Shown: positions 28,448 through 36,562 of the stretch, one piece after another
Layout: the number at the start of each line of letters is the position of its first letter
Position numbering within the stretch: position 1 is the first letter of the stretch
Position numbers and translations under genes: made by a program
The notes under the pieces: model-generated
Databases searched by the model: none
What the model was told of the DNA's origin: nothing
Seen by the model: only the letters and a program-made list of their open reading frames with translations
Assembly: GCF_026627425.1 (NCBI RefSeq)
Contig: NZ_JAPNLH010000001.1
Location: forward strand, 310,001-374,000
Source: Arthrobacter endolithicus
Lineage (GTDB): Bacteria; Actinomycetota; Actinomycetes; Actinomycetales; Micrococcaceae
Length of the DNA: 64,000 nucleotides
Reading direction: 5' to 3'

Positions 28448-29587
28448 GTGACTGACAGCCAGCCAGAGAATGCCGCGTCCGTGGCGCTGTCCACGGCCTC
28501 GAGCTCGTTATCGCAACTCGTCACACGCATCCTTGAGCAGTTGGCGCTCAGCGCCTGGCTCCCGGCCGCGGCACTCACGCTGCTGGTCACCTTCATAATG
28601 CAGGTGGGTGATGTCCTGGGAGGAAACGACACCCTGGAGAGCAAAGGGGAGCCAGTCCGACTTGACCCGGGCGCAGTGATCTCATCAGCGTTGGAACAGA
28701 TGGCAAACATCAGCATCGGCGGGGCTGTGCTGCTGGTGATGACCGTGGTCGTTGTAACGATGGTTACTCAGGCTTTCACGTTCGAGTCGATCAGACTACT
28801 CGAGGGCTACTGGGGCGTCTGGAGACCAATTGAACGGGTTGCACAAGCGCGGGCGAAACATTGGCGGAACGCCAGAAAGCGACTCGTGAAAAGTCAGAGA
28901 CGGCTGACCAAGCGAGCCTGGGAGAGAGCGCAGTTTCGCATTGCGGCGGAAGACGAATATACGAACGACATGGTCCAGGCGCTCGGCGCCCAGGTGCTCG
29001 GAGGGGAAGCGCCATCAACGCTGAACGACGCACAGGTTGCTCTTGTCGACTCAACTGACTGGTGGCGCTACGCGCCATCCGACTTGCGCAGGCGGCATGT
29101 GAATGTAGAAAAGGCGCTGGATGATTTTCCGCACTCCAAGCACATAATGCCAACCCGGCTAGGCAATGTGCTGCGTCGCTTCGAGAATGATACTGGCTAC
29201 GAGACAGTTCAGGACCTCGTAGACCGCTCATTCCACCTTCTGCCACCATCATTGCAATCGTCGCACGACGAGCAGCGTGGACGACTAGACCTATACTGCT
29301 CCATGTTTCTGGTGGCAGTATCGTCCGGACTCATTGCTGCCCTCCGATTCAACTCTACGCACGCGATCTACACTGTTGTATCGGTTATCGTCGCTTCCGT
29401 GGCGGCATTGAGTCTTTACCGGGCCGCGGTCGCAAGCGCGCGATACTACGGGTCTCTCCTCGTTGCTATCGCGGAGTTCGTGCGCGAGGCGGAGTCGCAA
29501 TCGTTTGGCCATGAGGCGCCTGCACAGGTAGATAGAAGTTGGCTCGCGAAATTGCGACGCAAGACGCCTAACGGGCAGCGCCCTTGA
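28448..29587 (+). CDS. Four-span membrane protein of unknown function
   Basis: A 379-residue protein. The start GTG 28448 has GGGAGGA six bases upstream; a longer frame to 28055 reads through the transposon end and is not likely. Hydrophobic segments are at ~40-60 (WLPAAALTLLVTFIMQVGDV), ~85-110 (GGAVLLVMTVVVVTMVTQAF) and two near 290-335 (LVAVSSGLIAALRF, VVSVIVASVAALSLYRAAVA). Between them lies a ~180-residue charged cytoplasmic domain rich in Arg/Lys helices (QARAKHWRNARKRLVKSQRR). No known domain is recognised. It is the first cargo gene of the Tn402-like transposon. Confidence 0.65.
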   Translation: MTDSQPENAASVALSTASSSLSQLVTRILEQLALSAWLPAAALTLLVTFIMQVGDVLGGNDTLESKGEPVRLDPGAVISSALEQMANISIGGAVLLVMTVVVVTMVTQAFTFESIRLLEGYWGVWRPIERVAQARAKHWRNARKRLVKSQRRLTKRAWERAQFRIAAEDEYTNDMVQALGAQVLGGEAPSTLNDAQVALVDSTDWWRYAPSDLRRRHVNVEKALDDFPHSKHIMPTRLGNVLRRFENDTGYETVQDLVDRSFHLLPPSLQSSHDEQRGRLDLYCSMFLVAVSSGLIAALRFNSTHAIYTVVSVIVASVAALSLYRAAVASARYYGSLLVAIAEFVREAESQSFGHEAPAQVDRSWLAKLRRKTPNGQRP

Positions 29588-29807
29588 GGGGAACCATCAT
29601 CTCGCCTTTGTGCTTCGGGCATTCTGGGCTTCGGGCTCCTCGAAGCTTCACGGTCTTATCCCGCGGGCAGACCCAAACGAGCTCGCCCTTCTGGGCCCCG
29701 GGTACACGGCGGTCATTCATTGGTCCATAATGCTCCTCAAGCGGCGATGTGTAAACGCCAGCGCCCCCGGCGCACTCAGACTGCGGCCGCGTGGTGCGCT
29801 GCGGCAT
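29568..29807 (-). CDS. Small zinc-ribbon-like protein
   Basis: A 79-residue protein on the minus strand whose 3' end overlaps the membrane-protein gene by 20 bases. The segment VWVCPRDKTVKLRGARSPECPKHKGEMM contains Cys-Cys-Cys/His spacing typical of a zinc ribbon (CPxD...CPKH). Start ATG 29807 is chosen because the longer frame to 29882 looks compositionally non-coding; neither start has a strong ribosome site. Function unknown; it is cargo of the transposon. Confidence 0.5.
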   Translation of the reverse strand: MPQRTTRPQSECAGGAGVYTSPLEEHYGPMNDRRVPGAQKGELVWVCPRDKTVKLRGARSPECPKHKGEMMVPLKGAAR

Positions 29808-30186
29808 CGCCACGGAGGGTGAGTCACCGACACCCGCACCGTCGATTTCCTCTCGACCGGACGGGACATGTCCACGACCCACGCCCCTGCCTACAGCAAC
29901 TACAGGACGGCGCCGCGGGCCGCGTGTGTGTGATCGACTATCTGTAGGCCGTTTCAGCCAGGAATTTGGGCCATGTTGGTGGCTCGTTTCAGGCCAATAG
30001 AGCGGTAAGAATCAGGCCAGTCATTTCATCCCGGAATCAGGTTTCGGGGGCTGGCTTGGAGATAGAGATCACCCGGTGGCCCGGGCCCATATCCAGAGTG
30101 TTGGTGACATGGGCCCGCCACACCCAGATAAGTTCCTTACGGTGCTGCCATTGCGAAGCGTATGCGCCGGAAGGGCTGGAAAGCAG

Positions 30187-31665
30187 ATGACGGTACCCAT
30201 GTCCGTACAAGAAAATATCAGAAGACTCGACTCCCAGGGAGTCCCAGTGCGTCAGATCGCCCGAAGGCTTGGAGTGAGCCGGGCCTCGGCGGCGAAGTAC
30301 GCCGAGCAGGAGGACTTCTCCCCGGCGCCGCGGGCACCGCTGGCCAGGCCGGGGGCCTCGGTGCTGACCGGGTTCGAGCACATCATGGAGCGGTGGCTCA
30401 TCGAGGATCAGCGCCGGAACCGCAAGCAGCGGCATACGGCGAAGCGGATCTTCGACCGGCTCGTTGACGAGCATGGTTTTACTGCCACCTATTCACCGGT
30501 CCAGCGGTACGTGAAGAAATGGTTGGCCGCCCACCGCCAGCCCGGTGAGGGGTTTACCGAACTGGTCTGGCCTGCCGGCACCGTGCAGGTCGACTTCGGT
30601 CAGGCCGAGGCCATCGTTGCCGGGATCCGGCAGGTCCTGCATATCCTGGTGGTGACCTTCCCGTTCTCGAACATGCGCTTCGTGCAGGCGTATCGGGGCG
30701 AGACCGCCGAATGCGTGGCCCACGGGCTGCGGAGGGTGTTTGAACACATTCGGGCTGCGCCGCGGCACATGGTCTTTGATAACGCCACGGGCATCGGAAA
30801 TCGGGTGGGAACCCGGGTGACCGAGACGAAGCTGTTTGGCGCCTTCAAACTCCACTACAGGTCCGAGTCACGCTATTGCAATCCGTACTCGGGCCATGAG
30901 AAGGGCAACGTGGAGAACGCGGTAGGGTTCCTGCGCCGGAACTTCATGGTCCCCGAGCCGGAGGCCGCCACCCTGGAGGGGTTGAACAAGGTCCTCATGG
31001 CGCGCTGCGACGCGTTGGCCACCACCGTGCACTACCGCAAGGGCGTGCCCCTGGGTGAACTGTTCGCCCAGGACGTGGCGGCGTCCATGGAGCTGCCGGG
31101 GATCGGTTTCGATGCCGTGCGCTACGAATCGCGCAAGGCCGACAAGACCGGGAACCTGCTCATTGACGGGAACACGTACGCCGCCGGGCCCGCTTTCCAC
31201 GGGCGGATGCTCACGGTGGGGTTGGGACACGACGTGGTGCAGATCCTTGATGAGCATTCCGAACCTGTCCGCACGTTTCCGCGCGTCTTCGGCAAGCAGG
31301 CCGAGACGGTCTTCGACCCTGCTTCCCTGGTGCCGTTGCTGGTGACGAAGCCCGGGGCGTGGTCCCATTCGCCGCTGCGGGCCCTGGTGAGCGACCCGGT
31401 GCGTGACTGGTTGGACCGGGCCACGGCCACGGATCGGCGCCGGCTGCTCAACGCGGTGGACGCTGCCTCGTCGGCGGCGGGATTCGATGCCGCGGTGGCC
31501 GCTGCCGACACCCTGATCCAGCGCGGGGATGCACCGGACATGGCCATGCTGGGCATGCTGGCCCGCCGTCTGGCTGATGGCACCGAACCGGAGGCAACGA
31601 ACGTGGACCTGAGCGTCTATGACACCTTCACCACCCTGAACACCACCACAGGAGAAATAGCATGA
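30187..31665 (+). CDS. istA: IS21-family transposase IstA
   Basis: A 492-residue DDE transposase. ATG 30187 is the start, with a longer reading frame upstream unlikely; ATG 30199 is also possible. An N-terminal HTH is seen in IRRLDSQGVPVRQIARRLG and VSRASAAKYAEQE. The RNase H core has acidic residues in VQVDFGQAEA, MVFDNATG and GHEKGNVENAVGFLRR (the D-D-E set of the IS21 rve domain). The C-terminal part carries the Mu-transposase-like domain. It overlaps istB by four bases, as usual for the family. Confidence 0.94.
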   Translation: MTVPMSVQENIRRLDSQGVPVRQIARRLGVSRASAAKYAEQEDFSPAPRAPLARPGASVLTGFEHIMERWLIEDQRRNRKQRHTAKRIFDRLVDEHGFTATYSPVQRYVKKWLAAHRQPGEGFTELVWPAGTVQVDFGQAEAIVAGIRQVLHILVVTFPFSNMRFVQAYRGETAECVAHGLRRVFEHIRAAPRHMVFDNATGIGNRVGTRVTETKLFGAFKLHYRSESRYCNPYSGHEKGNVENAVGFLRRNFMVPEPEAATLEGLNKVLMARCDALATTVHYRKGVPLGELFAQDVAASMELPGIGFDAVRYESRKADKTGNLLIDGNTYAAGPAFHGRMLTVGLGHDVVQILDEHSEPVRTFPRVFGKQAETVFDPASLVPLLVTKPGAWSHSPLRALVSDPVRDWLDRATATDRRRLLNAVDAASSAAGFDAAVAAADTLIQRGDAPDMAMLGMLARRLADGTEPEATNVDLSVYDTFTTLNTTTGEIA

Positions 31666-32393
31666 GCACGATCACCGTCCAGGACCTCCTTGAGGCGGGC
31701 AAGCACGCCTCGCTGACCGGCAGCGTGTTGACCGATTGGGCCGAGAAGGGCACCCCGAAGCAACGTGAATACCTGCACGGGGTACTGGTCGCCGAGCACG
31801 AATCCCGGCAGGAGTCACGGCGCCAGCGGCTGTTGAAGGCCGCAAGGTTGCCGGCCATGAAAACCCTCACCGGGTTCGACTACAGCAGTGTCCGATTCCC
31901 GGAGGACTACGGCCGAGGACCTCTCGAATCCCTGGATTTCATCAACCGGGCCCAGGACCTGGTCCTCTACGGCGACGTGGGCACCGGCAAAACCCACATG
32001 GCCACCGCCTTGGTGGCCGCCGCCTGCCGGCAGGGCATCCCCGCCAGGTTCTTCACCACCTCCGCCTTGGTCATGATGCTGCGCCGCGCCAAGGACGAAG
32101 ACCGCCTCGACAAGGAACTGGCCTCCCTAGCCAAGAACCAGCTCCTGGCCATTGACGAGCTGGGCTACCTCCCGATCGACGCCGAAGGGGCCAGGCTACT
32201 CTTCCAGGTGATCGCGGACGGGTATGAAAAACGAAGCCTGATCATCACGACAAATTTGGAGTTTTCCCGCTGGGGCACCGTGTTCGGAGACGACAACATG
32301 GCCGCCGCCGTCATCGACCGGTTGGTCCACCACGGACGGCTTCTGCAGTTCCGCGGCGAGTCCTACCGGGTCAAAAATGCCCTCATGAAATAG
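31662..32393 (+). CDS. istB: IS21-family transposition helper ATPase IstB
   Basis: A 243-residue AAA+ ATPase of the DnaC/IstB family that selects targets and activates IstA. Walker A is LYGDVGTGKTHMA, Walker B is LLAIDELGYLPID, and sensor 1 is SLIITTNLEFSRWG. The length is normal. It starts at ATG 31662 inside the end of istA. The N-terminal SVRFPEDYG segment is the usual IstB lead-in. Confidence 0.94.
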   Translation: MSTITVQDLLEAGKHASLTGSVLTDWAEKGTPKQREYLHGVLVAEHESRQESRRQRLLKAARLPAMKTLTGFDYSSVRFPEDYGRGPLESLDFINRAQDLVLYGDVGTGKTHMATALVAAACRQGIPARFFTTSALVMMLRRAKDEDRLDKELASLAKNQLLAIDELGYLPIDAEGARLLFQVIADGYEKRSLIITTNLEFSRWGTVFGDDNMAAAVIDRLVHHGRLLQFRGESYRVKNALMK

Positions 32394-32651
32394 CCAACCG
32401 CTGAAATGGACCAGAAAAGAGCCGACGTGGCCTAATTCTTAGCGCTGAAACGGCCTACTTAAACTTGACGAAACACACCGCGCCTTGCGGCTGTACTGAG
32501 GGAAGTGAAGAGGCTGCAGCGTCGACACAACCAGGGCAGAGCATGGGACCCAGTACCAGCCGGTGCGCTCCGCCCGGGCAGGCGCACTTTCGCCGAAGAG
32601 AGGCACCGGGCCAGCAAATGTGTAGCGGTGAGGGATCCCCTAACGGGCCGG

Positions 32652-33305
32652 TTACCTATCCTGGGACAACGGGCTAGGGGGAACCGCTGCTTCAAAAGCT
32701 CTGTTGACTCCCGGGCAATGCGACAGGCAACGATCGCAGTTAACAACTACTCCAGGATGGAAGGCGTCCCCCAACGACTCCCGAAGGTCTCCCCTGTCAA
32801 CACTCATTGCCCAGAAGCGGGCATCCGGATGCGCCGGTCGAGACACGATGCTCATCTCAATCACTTCTGCGTCAATGATATGTCTTGTGCACACTTGCCC
32901 GTCATACACACGGCCTTTGATATGCATACAGTCCCAGGGATCCATTCCGCAGATTCCGCATTCTGACTTTTTTATGACGTAGGCAATGCTCATGCCAACT
33001 CGGCTGTGGGCCAGCGAAATGGGGCACGTGTCGTAATACTGCCCATCATCCCTGTATTCAAGAACACATGCCTTGGGGAATACGGTTCTGGCAAGTCGCC
33101 CGATTCGATCTAGAAGCCCGTGAGCAACCTCAAATTGTGGCGTATCCTCGAGCCAATCCAAGGCTGAACGTGCCAGGATGCGGAGCGATCCCAGGTCAGC
33201 GATTTCAACCTTGCCCGCCGAGATATCCTCTTGGATTCGGTCGAACGCTTCGGACGCCTGAGCGAGGAGCATATCTCCTCGCCGCTCAATCGGTGGCATT
33301 TCCAT
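32652..33305 (-). CDS. Hypothetical Cys/His-rich cargo protein
   Basis: A 217-residue protein, starting at ATG 33305 or at 33368 in a longer form; it overlaps the upstream gene by 20 bases, so the two are probably coupled. A predicted helical N-terminus is followed by a metal-binding-like cluster: KSECGICGMDPWDCMHIKG, then RVYDGQVCTRHI, then EVIEMSIVSRPAHPDARF. The C-x2-C-x6-C-x-H plus later Cys pattern suggests one zinc ion. The motif block reminds me of hypothetical proteins of phages and islands, but I cannot name a family. The last third contains further Cys (VVNCDRCLSHCPG). Confidence 0.6.
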   Translation of the reverse strand: MEMPPIERRGDMLLAQASEAFDRIQEDISAGKVEIADLGSLRILARSALDWLEDTPQFEVAHGLLDRIGRLARTVFPKACVLEYRDDGQYYDTCPISLAHSRVGMSIAYVIKKSECGICGMDPWDCMHIKGRVYDGQVCTRHIIDAEVIEMSIVSRPAHPDARFWAMSVDRGDLRESLGDAFHPGVVVNCDRCLSHCPGVNRAFEAAVPPSPLSQDR

Positions 33306-33720
33306 CGCTCGGCCGTAGGGCTTGGCCAAAAATCTCGGCGCTCTGGATCGCGCCGTTGACGGGTCCATCGTAGTTGAATTCGCTCAAGGTCCCGTCACGA
33401 TGCCTTACTCTCCAGCTGATATGGATTACTTGTGACGTATCGGTGCCGACAAAGAAACTCTGTATAAGGTTGGCGAGCAGTCCGCCGGCAACTCCCGTTG
33501 CAAGATTGGAAGTAAATTCAAGAATGGGTAGCCAAACATCGAATGCTTTGTGGGAGACGAGAGTTCGTTCGTCCTGGTCGACGAACTCGGATTCGAGCCC
33601 ATATTCTCTGAGGACCTTGACCATGTCGATCGTGGTGTCCGGATACAGGGCCTGCTCGCCTGCAGGTTTCGTCAAGTTCCGAGGCAGTCCGGGTAGCACA
33701 AGTACTTTGCTGTCGGTCAT
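33286..33720 (-). CDS. Hypothetical cargo protein with a short hydrophobic segment
   Basis: A 144-residue protein read from ATG 33720 (MTDSKVLVLPGLP); nine more codons are open upstream. A hydrophobic stretch near residues 75-92 (ATGVAGGLLANLIQSFFVG) may be a membrane-associated helix. The C-terminus is beta-rich (VIHISWRVRHRDGTLSEFNYDG). The gene directly precedes and overlaps the Cys/His-rich gene. No known family; the pair is the cargo operon nearest the resolvase. Confidence 0.55.
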   Translation of the reverse strand: MTDSKVLVLPGLPRNLTKPAGEQALYPDTTIDMVKVLREYGLESEFVDQDERTLVSHKAFDVWLPILEFTSNLATGVAGGLLANLIQSFFVGTDTSQVIHISWRVRHRDGTLSEFNYDGPVNGAIQSAEIFGQALRPSDGNATD

Positions 33721-33944
33721 GGACCAAGTCTCGCACGCCTGGGCCATGATGGATCGTTGCGTAATGCAGGCAGCAGACGCCGCAAAGGCGAGGCCAGCGG
33801 CCTAATCTAAAGGAGGGGCGTTTTGCCGGCTAGTCATCGTCGTCGGAACCCAACCATTTACCTCTACGAGTCAACACGCACGCTTCACAACGGGAGATTG
33901 AACCCACAGAGAGCCGCCCGTAAGCCGGTCATTCACCAGTGCGG

Positions 33945-33963
33945 GTGCAGACGACTTCTGAAA
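33945..33963 (-). repeat. Isolated 19-bp Tn402-type repeat upstream of the resolvase
   Basis: gtgcagacgacttctgaaa matches the reverse orientation of the end repeats (tttcagaag...tgcac). It sits about 100 bp before the resolvase start, where a res site or an older right end could lie. Confidence 0.7.
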
Positions 33964-34060
33964 TTTTCGAAACCGCATTGTTCCGTAGGCCTCACATTCG
34001 CGTATACCGTGCCCGAGAAAAAGCCCGGTCATGGGAGGCTAAACGGTACACTCAAAAACC

Positions 34061-34878
34061 ATGACCGGACTCCTGATCGGATACACCCGATATGTGGGCA
34101 TGAGACACGTCCAGCCTGGTCTCTGTCTCATGCCGAGCATCGATTCTTCAGACGCCGTCCTGGTCTACCTCTGACTCGCCGGTCGGGACGAATACCGAAG
34201 AGCTCCGCACAGGCGTCACACTCGCCACTCTAGGAATGACCACCGAGATTTCCCGGAAAAAATCAATTCCATGGCCCCAGCAAACCCTCTCATGAGACAC
34301 GGCCAAAGCGCCCACATAACGCGCGCGTATCCACCAATGACCAAGACCTCACCGCCCAAAAGAATGCCTTGCTTGCCCTGGGGGTGTCACTGGAGCAAAC
34401 CTTCACCGACCAGGGCCTTACTGGTGCGAACAGGGCGCGGCCTGGGCTTGGGCAAGCGCTAGCGGCCTGCCGGCGTGGGGATACCCTTGTCGTGACCAAG
34501 CTTGACCGTCTGGCTCGGTCACTGCGCGATGCGAAGGACATTGTTGATGAACTCACCCGTCGCGAGGTCAAGCTCAGCATCGGTGGTTCCGTCCATGACC
34601 CCACCGATCCCGTGGGTAGGCTACTGTTTAATGTTCTGGCCGTGGTTGCAGAATTTGAGGCAGACCTGATCCGTGCGCGAACTCGTGAGGGGATGGCTGT
34701 CGCCAAGGCAAAGGGCAAGCTGCGCGGAAAGCAGCCCAAACTCTCCAAAACGCAGGAAGCCCACCTAGTTTCCACCCATCGGGCGGAAACATACACGACT
34801 GTTGAGATTGCCGAACTCTTCGGCGTAGCCCGTTCCACCGTCTACCGCGCCATCAAACGCGCAGGCGACCCTACATAA
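34061..34878 (+). pseudogene. TniR-type serine resolvase split by a 236-bp insertion
   Basis: Start ATG 34061 encodes MTGLLIGYTR to 34089; after the insertion (34090-34325) the same gene continues with VSTNDQDLTAQKNALLAL, GLTGANRARPGLGQAL, VVTKLDRLARSLRDAKDIVD, GGSVHDPTDPVGRLLFNVLAVVAEFEADLIRARTREG (in parts) and an HTH (YTTVEIAELFGVARSTVYRA). The insertion falls exactly before the catalytic Ser (R-V-S), so the start and active-site lead are removed. An open frame from TTG 34369 remains but lacks the Ser. It is the resolvase of the Tn402-like transposon. Confidence 0.85.
34090..34325. mobile_element. 236-bp non-autonomous insertion (MITE-like) in the resolvase gene
   Basis: Begins atatgtgggcatgagacacg and ends catgagacacggccaaagcg then cccacataacgcg. 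Both ends, read inward, contain tatgtgggc and gagacac blocks. Removing it rejoins GGATACACCCG to CGTATCC, restoring GYTRVS. The left 31 bp are identical to the outer element at 27298 and the right end is nearly identical to 36068-36097. No coding capacity. Confidence 0.75.
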
Positions 34879-34943
34879 TTCCTTAGCGTGACTTTGCGTA
34901 TCGATCCTCCTTTGAATCCAAGCTTCTCAAAAAGTCACGGTTC

Positions 34944-35068
34944 GTGCAGAGGACTATTGAGCAGAACGCCGTTTTGTGCAGGGCACTTCTGAAATTTTTA
35001 TGTCAGTACTCGTCTGCACAACACCGGAATTCCGTGGGAGCGTGTGCAGACGAGTATTGAAAATGACA
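34944..35068 (-). repeat. Right terminal repeats of the Tn402-like transposon
   Basis: The 25-bp end is 35044-35068. Inner repeats of the same type lie at 34944-34962 and 34976-34994 (same direction), and one inverted copy at 35001-35019 (tgtcagtactcgtctgcac) pairs with the terminal copy as a local palindrome. Confidence 0.8.
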
Positions 35069-35160
35069 GAATGACCGGCATCTTCCCGGGCCTGTTCGGG
35101 TGTCTTGAAAAACAATAGTTTTCTAAGACAACCGTCCAAGCGTTCCGCCGCTGAGTGTCA

Positions 35161-35952
35161 TCACGTCAGATGACCTGAAAGCGGCGTGATGATGGTCGTG
35201 TCGATGGCATTAATGTACATTCTCAAGATTTCGGCTGCATCTTGGGACTGCTGATGGACGTCACGTATCGTGACGCCGAAAATCATCGATGTTTGGACTT
35301 CATCGGGCCCGGGTGGCTTCTGGAATGTAAATCGGCCGAACTCGTCACCGGGTTGTGGCGGCGATGTGGGCGTGGCGGGTACGAACTTTGTGTTCTGAAG
35401 CTCCATCGGCCAGTCGGTCGTTGTCATCACAGGCTGACGCAGACCCAGTCGTACCTCTCGGTGCTTGTCGATATTGTCGAGTTCCGCGAGTTGCCAGAGC
35501 AAATATTGCTCGGGGTGGTCTGGGATGACCGCGTAGGGTTGCCGGGCCTCAATGAAGTGGCGCGCATCGGGGGAAACGAACTTCAGTCGCCCGTTTCCTA
35601 GGTTTCTCAGGAATGTCTCCTCATCAAGGTAGACCGGGAACTGCAGCTGACGCATTTGAGTAGGCTTGATCTCTTCCTGTCGCCGCTGCGCCCCTTGCGT
35701 CGCAAGAGCATAGATGAGGTGGTCGAGCGCGGCTCGTACGTTGTGCACGGCGTCGCCGACCAGGAGCGCTAAGTGTGCCGGGGGCTCGGCGAATGATGTC
35801 CACCGCCAGACGTGCTGCCGTCCGCTGTCTTCGAGATCGAGATGAACCGCGGCATCGCCCGACCCCATAAAGATGTCAATTTCACTACGGAGGGATTCGA
35901 CGTGTTCACGGGCGCGTGCGAGCTTCAGGGCGACGCTGGTAGGAACACTCAT
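35161..35952 (-). CDS. Hypothetical protein with HEPN-like RxxxxH motif
   Basis: A 263-residue soluble protein, start ATG 35952 (MSVPTSVALKLARAREHV); an earlier in-frame start exists. Two helical segments near the N-terminus contain VGDAVHNVRAALDHLIYALA, where R-A-A-L-D-H fits the R-x4-H motif of HEPN-like domains with the preceding Asn. The C-terminal part includes LAELDNIDKHREV. HEPN domains are often RNA-cleaving toxins or defence effectors, but the same motif occurs in housekeeping-like hypotheticals, so this is only a hint. It is outside the Tn402-like transposon but inside the outer element. Confidence 0.55.
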   Translation of the reverse strand: MSVPTSVALKLARAREHVESLRSEIDIFMGSGDAAVHLDLEDSGRQHVWRWTSFAEPPAHLALLVGDAVHNVRAALDHLIYALATQGAQRRQEEIKPTQMRQLQFPVYLDEETFLRNLGNGRLKFVSPDARHFIEARQPYAVIPDHPEQYLLWQLAELDNIDKHREVRLGLRQPVMTTTDWPMELQNTKFVPATPTSPPQPGDEFGRFTFQKPPGPDEVQTSMIFGVTIRDVHQQSQDAAEILRMYINAIDTTIITPLSGHLT

Positions 35953-36067
35953 GCTCTGATTATCGATGGCGGAGAACAACGCGCGCCACCGACCACAAGA
36001 CCGAGGCGTCATGATTCACCAGTCATGCAATATTGACCGTCTCTACAAGCAGCACCTTCCACCCCGT

Positions 36068-36160
36068 GAGACACAGCCAAAGCGTCCACATAATGCACGC
36101 GTTTCGAAGCGGCAGTTGTCCACCGACCGGCAGCGGCGGACCTGGCAGAGGGCCGCGTAA
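36068..36160 (+). pseudogene. Element right end joined to a serine-recombinase fragment
   Basis: Positions 36068-36097 are the right end of the outer element. From 36098 the frame reads RVSKRQLSTDRQ, the catalytic-Ser block of a serine recombinase, then loses frame; a +1 shift restores AADLAEGRVTV. The rest of the gene is absent. Together with LIGYTR at 27281-27297 this is the interrupted host gene. Confidence 0.55.
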
Positions 36161-36262
36161 CTGTACTTGTTGACGTGGGTCATGTATTTTTCCCTTCCCA
36201 TCGCCATGAAGCAAGTGAACAAAACGTCCACGCCTGTGGGCAACCAGCGATTGGAGTTCACA

Positions 36263-36553
36263 ATGTTGTATCTGGCGGTCGTGGATCCGGGGATTACCCC
36301 GAACACAAATTTCCCGTTCCTCGAATCACTCAAGCAGATTGGCGGCGGCATCCTCGTGGGGGCGTTCATAGTGATCGCCATCGTGGCGATCATTGGCGCT
36401 GCCATGCTGCTGGCTGGCAAGCTCAGCCAGTCCTCCCGCCTGGCTTCCGGCGGCGGGATGATCCTGCTTTGGACGGGGCCGGTGGCCGCGATTCTAGGTG
36501 GCATCAATGGCTACATCCTGTGGTCACAGAACGCGTTCAACCTCGGATTCTAG
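36263..36553 (+). CDS. Small two-span membrane protein of the conjugation module
   Basis: A 96-residue protein with ATG 36263, TGGAG seven bases upstream. Two hydrophobic helices (ILVGAFIVIAIVAIIGAAMLLAG in two parts, residues 26-48, and GGGMILLWTGPVAAILGGI, residues 59-77) are joined by a polar loop. It is ten bases before the VirB6-like gene, so it is in the T4SS operon. Its size and topology fit VirB2/pilin-like or TcpD-type subunits, but no processing site is clear. Confidence 0.65.
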   Translation: MLYLAVVDPGITPNTNFPFLESLKQIGGGILVGAFIVIAIVAIIGAAMLLAGKLSQSSRLASGGGMILLWTGPVAAILGGINGYILWSQNAFNLGF

Positions 36554-36562
36554 GCTCCGGTT

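Larger units (their letters stand above)
29943..32458. mobile_element. IS21-family insertion sequence
   Basis: Encodes an IstA/IstB pair. Its ends are inverted repeats: left gtaggccgtttcagc at 29944 and right gctgaaacggcctac at 32444-32458, extended inside by caggaatttgggcca / taagaattaggccac. Length ~2.5 kb is normal for IS21. I could not confirm a target duplication. It lies inside the Tn402-like transposon, between the zinc-ribbon gene and the gene at 32652. Confidence 0.85.
28056..35068. mobile_element. Tn402/Tn5053-type transposon without tniABQ
   Basis: The left end 28056-28080 begins tgtcattttcagaag and the right end 35044-35068 on the complementary strand begins tgtcattttcaatac; both are 25 bp and end tgcac. 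They are flanked by the 5-bp direct repeat GAATG (28051-28055 and 35069-35073). The TGTCATTTTCAGAAG start, 25-bp repeats, 5-bp duplication and internal 19-bp copies (tttcagaag...gcac) are the hallmarks of the Tn402/Tn5053 family. The 7,013 bp hold a membrane protein, a zinc-ribbon protein, an IS21 insertion, two unknown genes and a broken resolvase, but no TniA, TniB or TniQ, so it would need a helper transposase. Confidence 0.88.
27298..36097. mobile_element. Outer insertion element splitting a serine-recombinase gene
   Basis: Left end atatgtgggcatgagacacg at 27298. A right end gagacacagccaaagcgtcc then acataatgca finishes at about 36097. Read inward the ends share tatgtgggc-like and gagacac blocks as an imperfect inverted repeat. 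The flanks are LIGYTR-coding on the left and RVSKRQLSTDRQ-coding on the right (from 36098), which join into the start of a serine recombinase gene around its catalytic Ser. About 8.8 kb lies between, including its own recombinase pseudogene and the Tn402-like transposon. No transposase assigned to it is seen. Boundaries are inferred from the 236-bp relative at 34090-34325. Confidence 0.6.
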
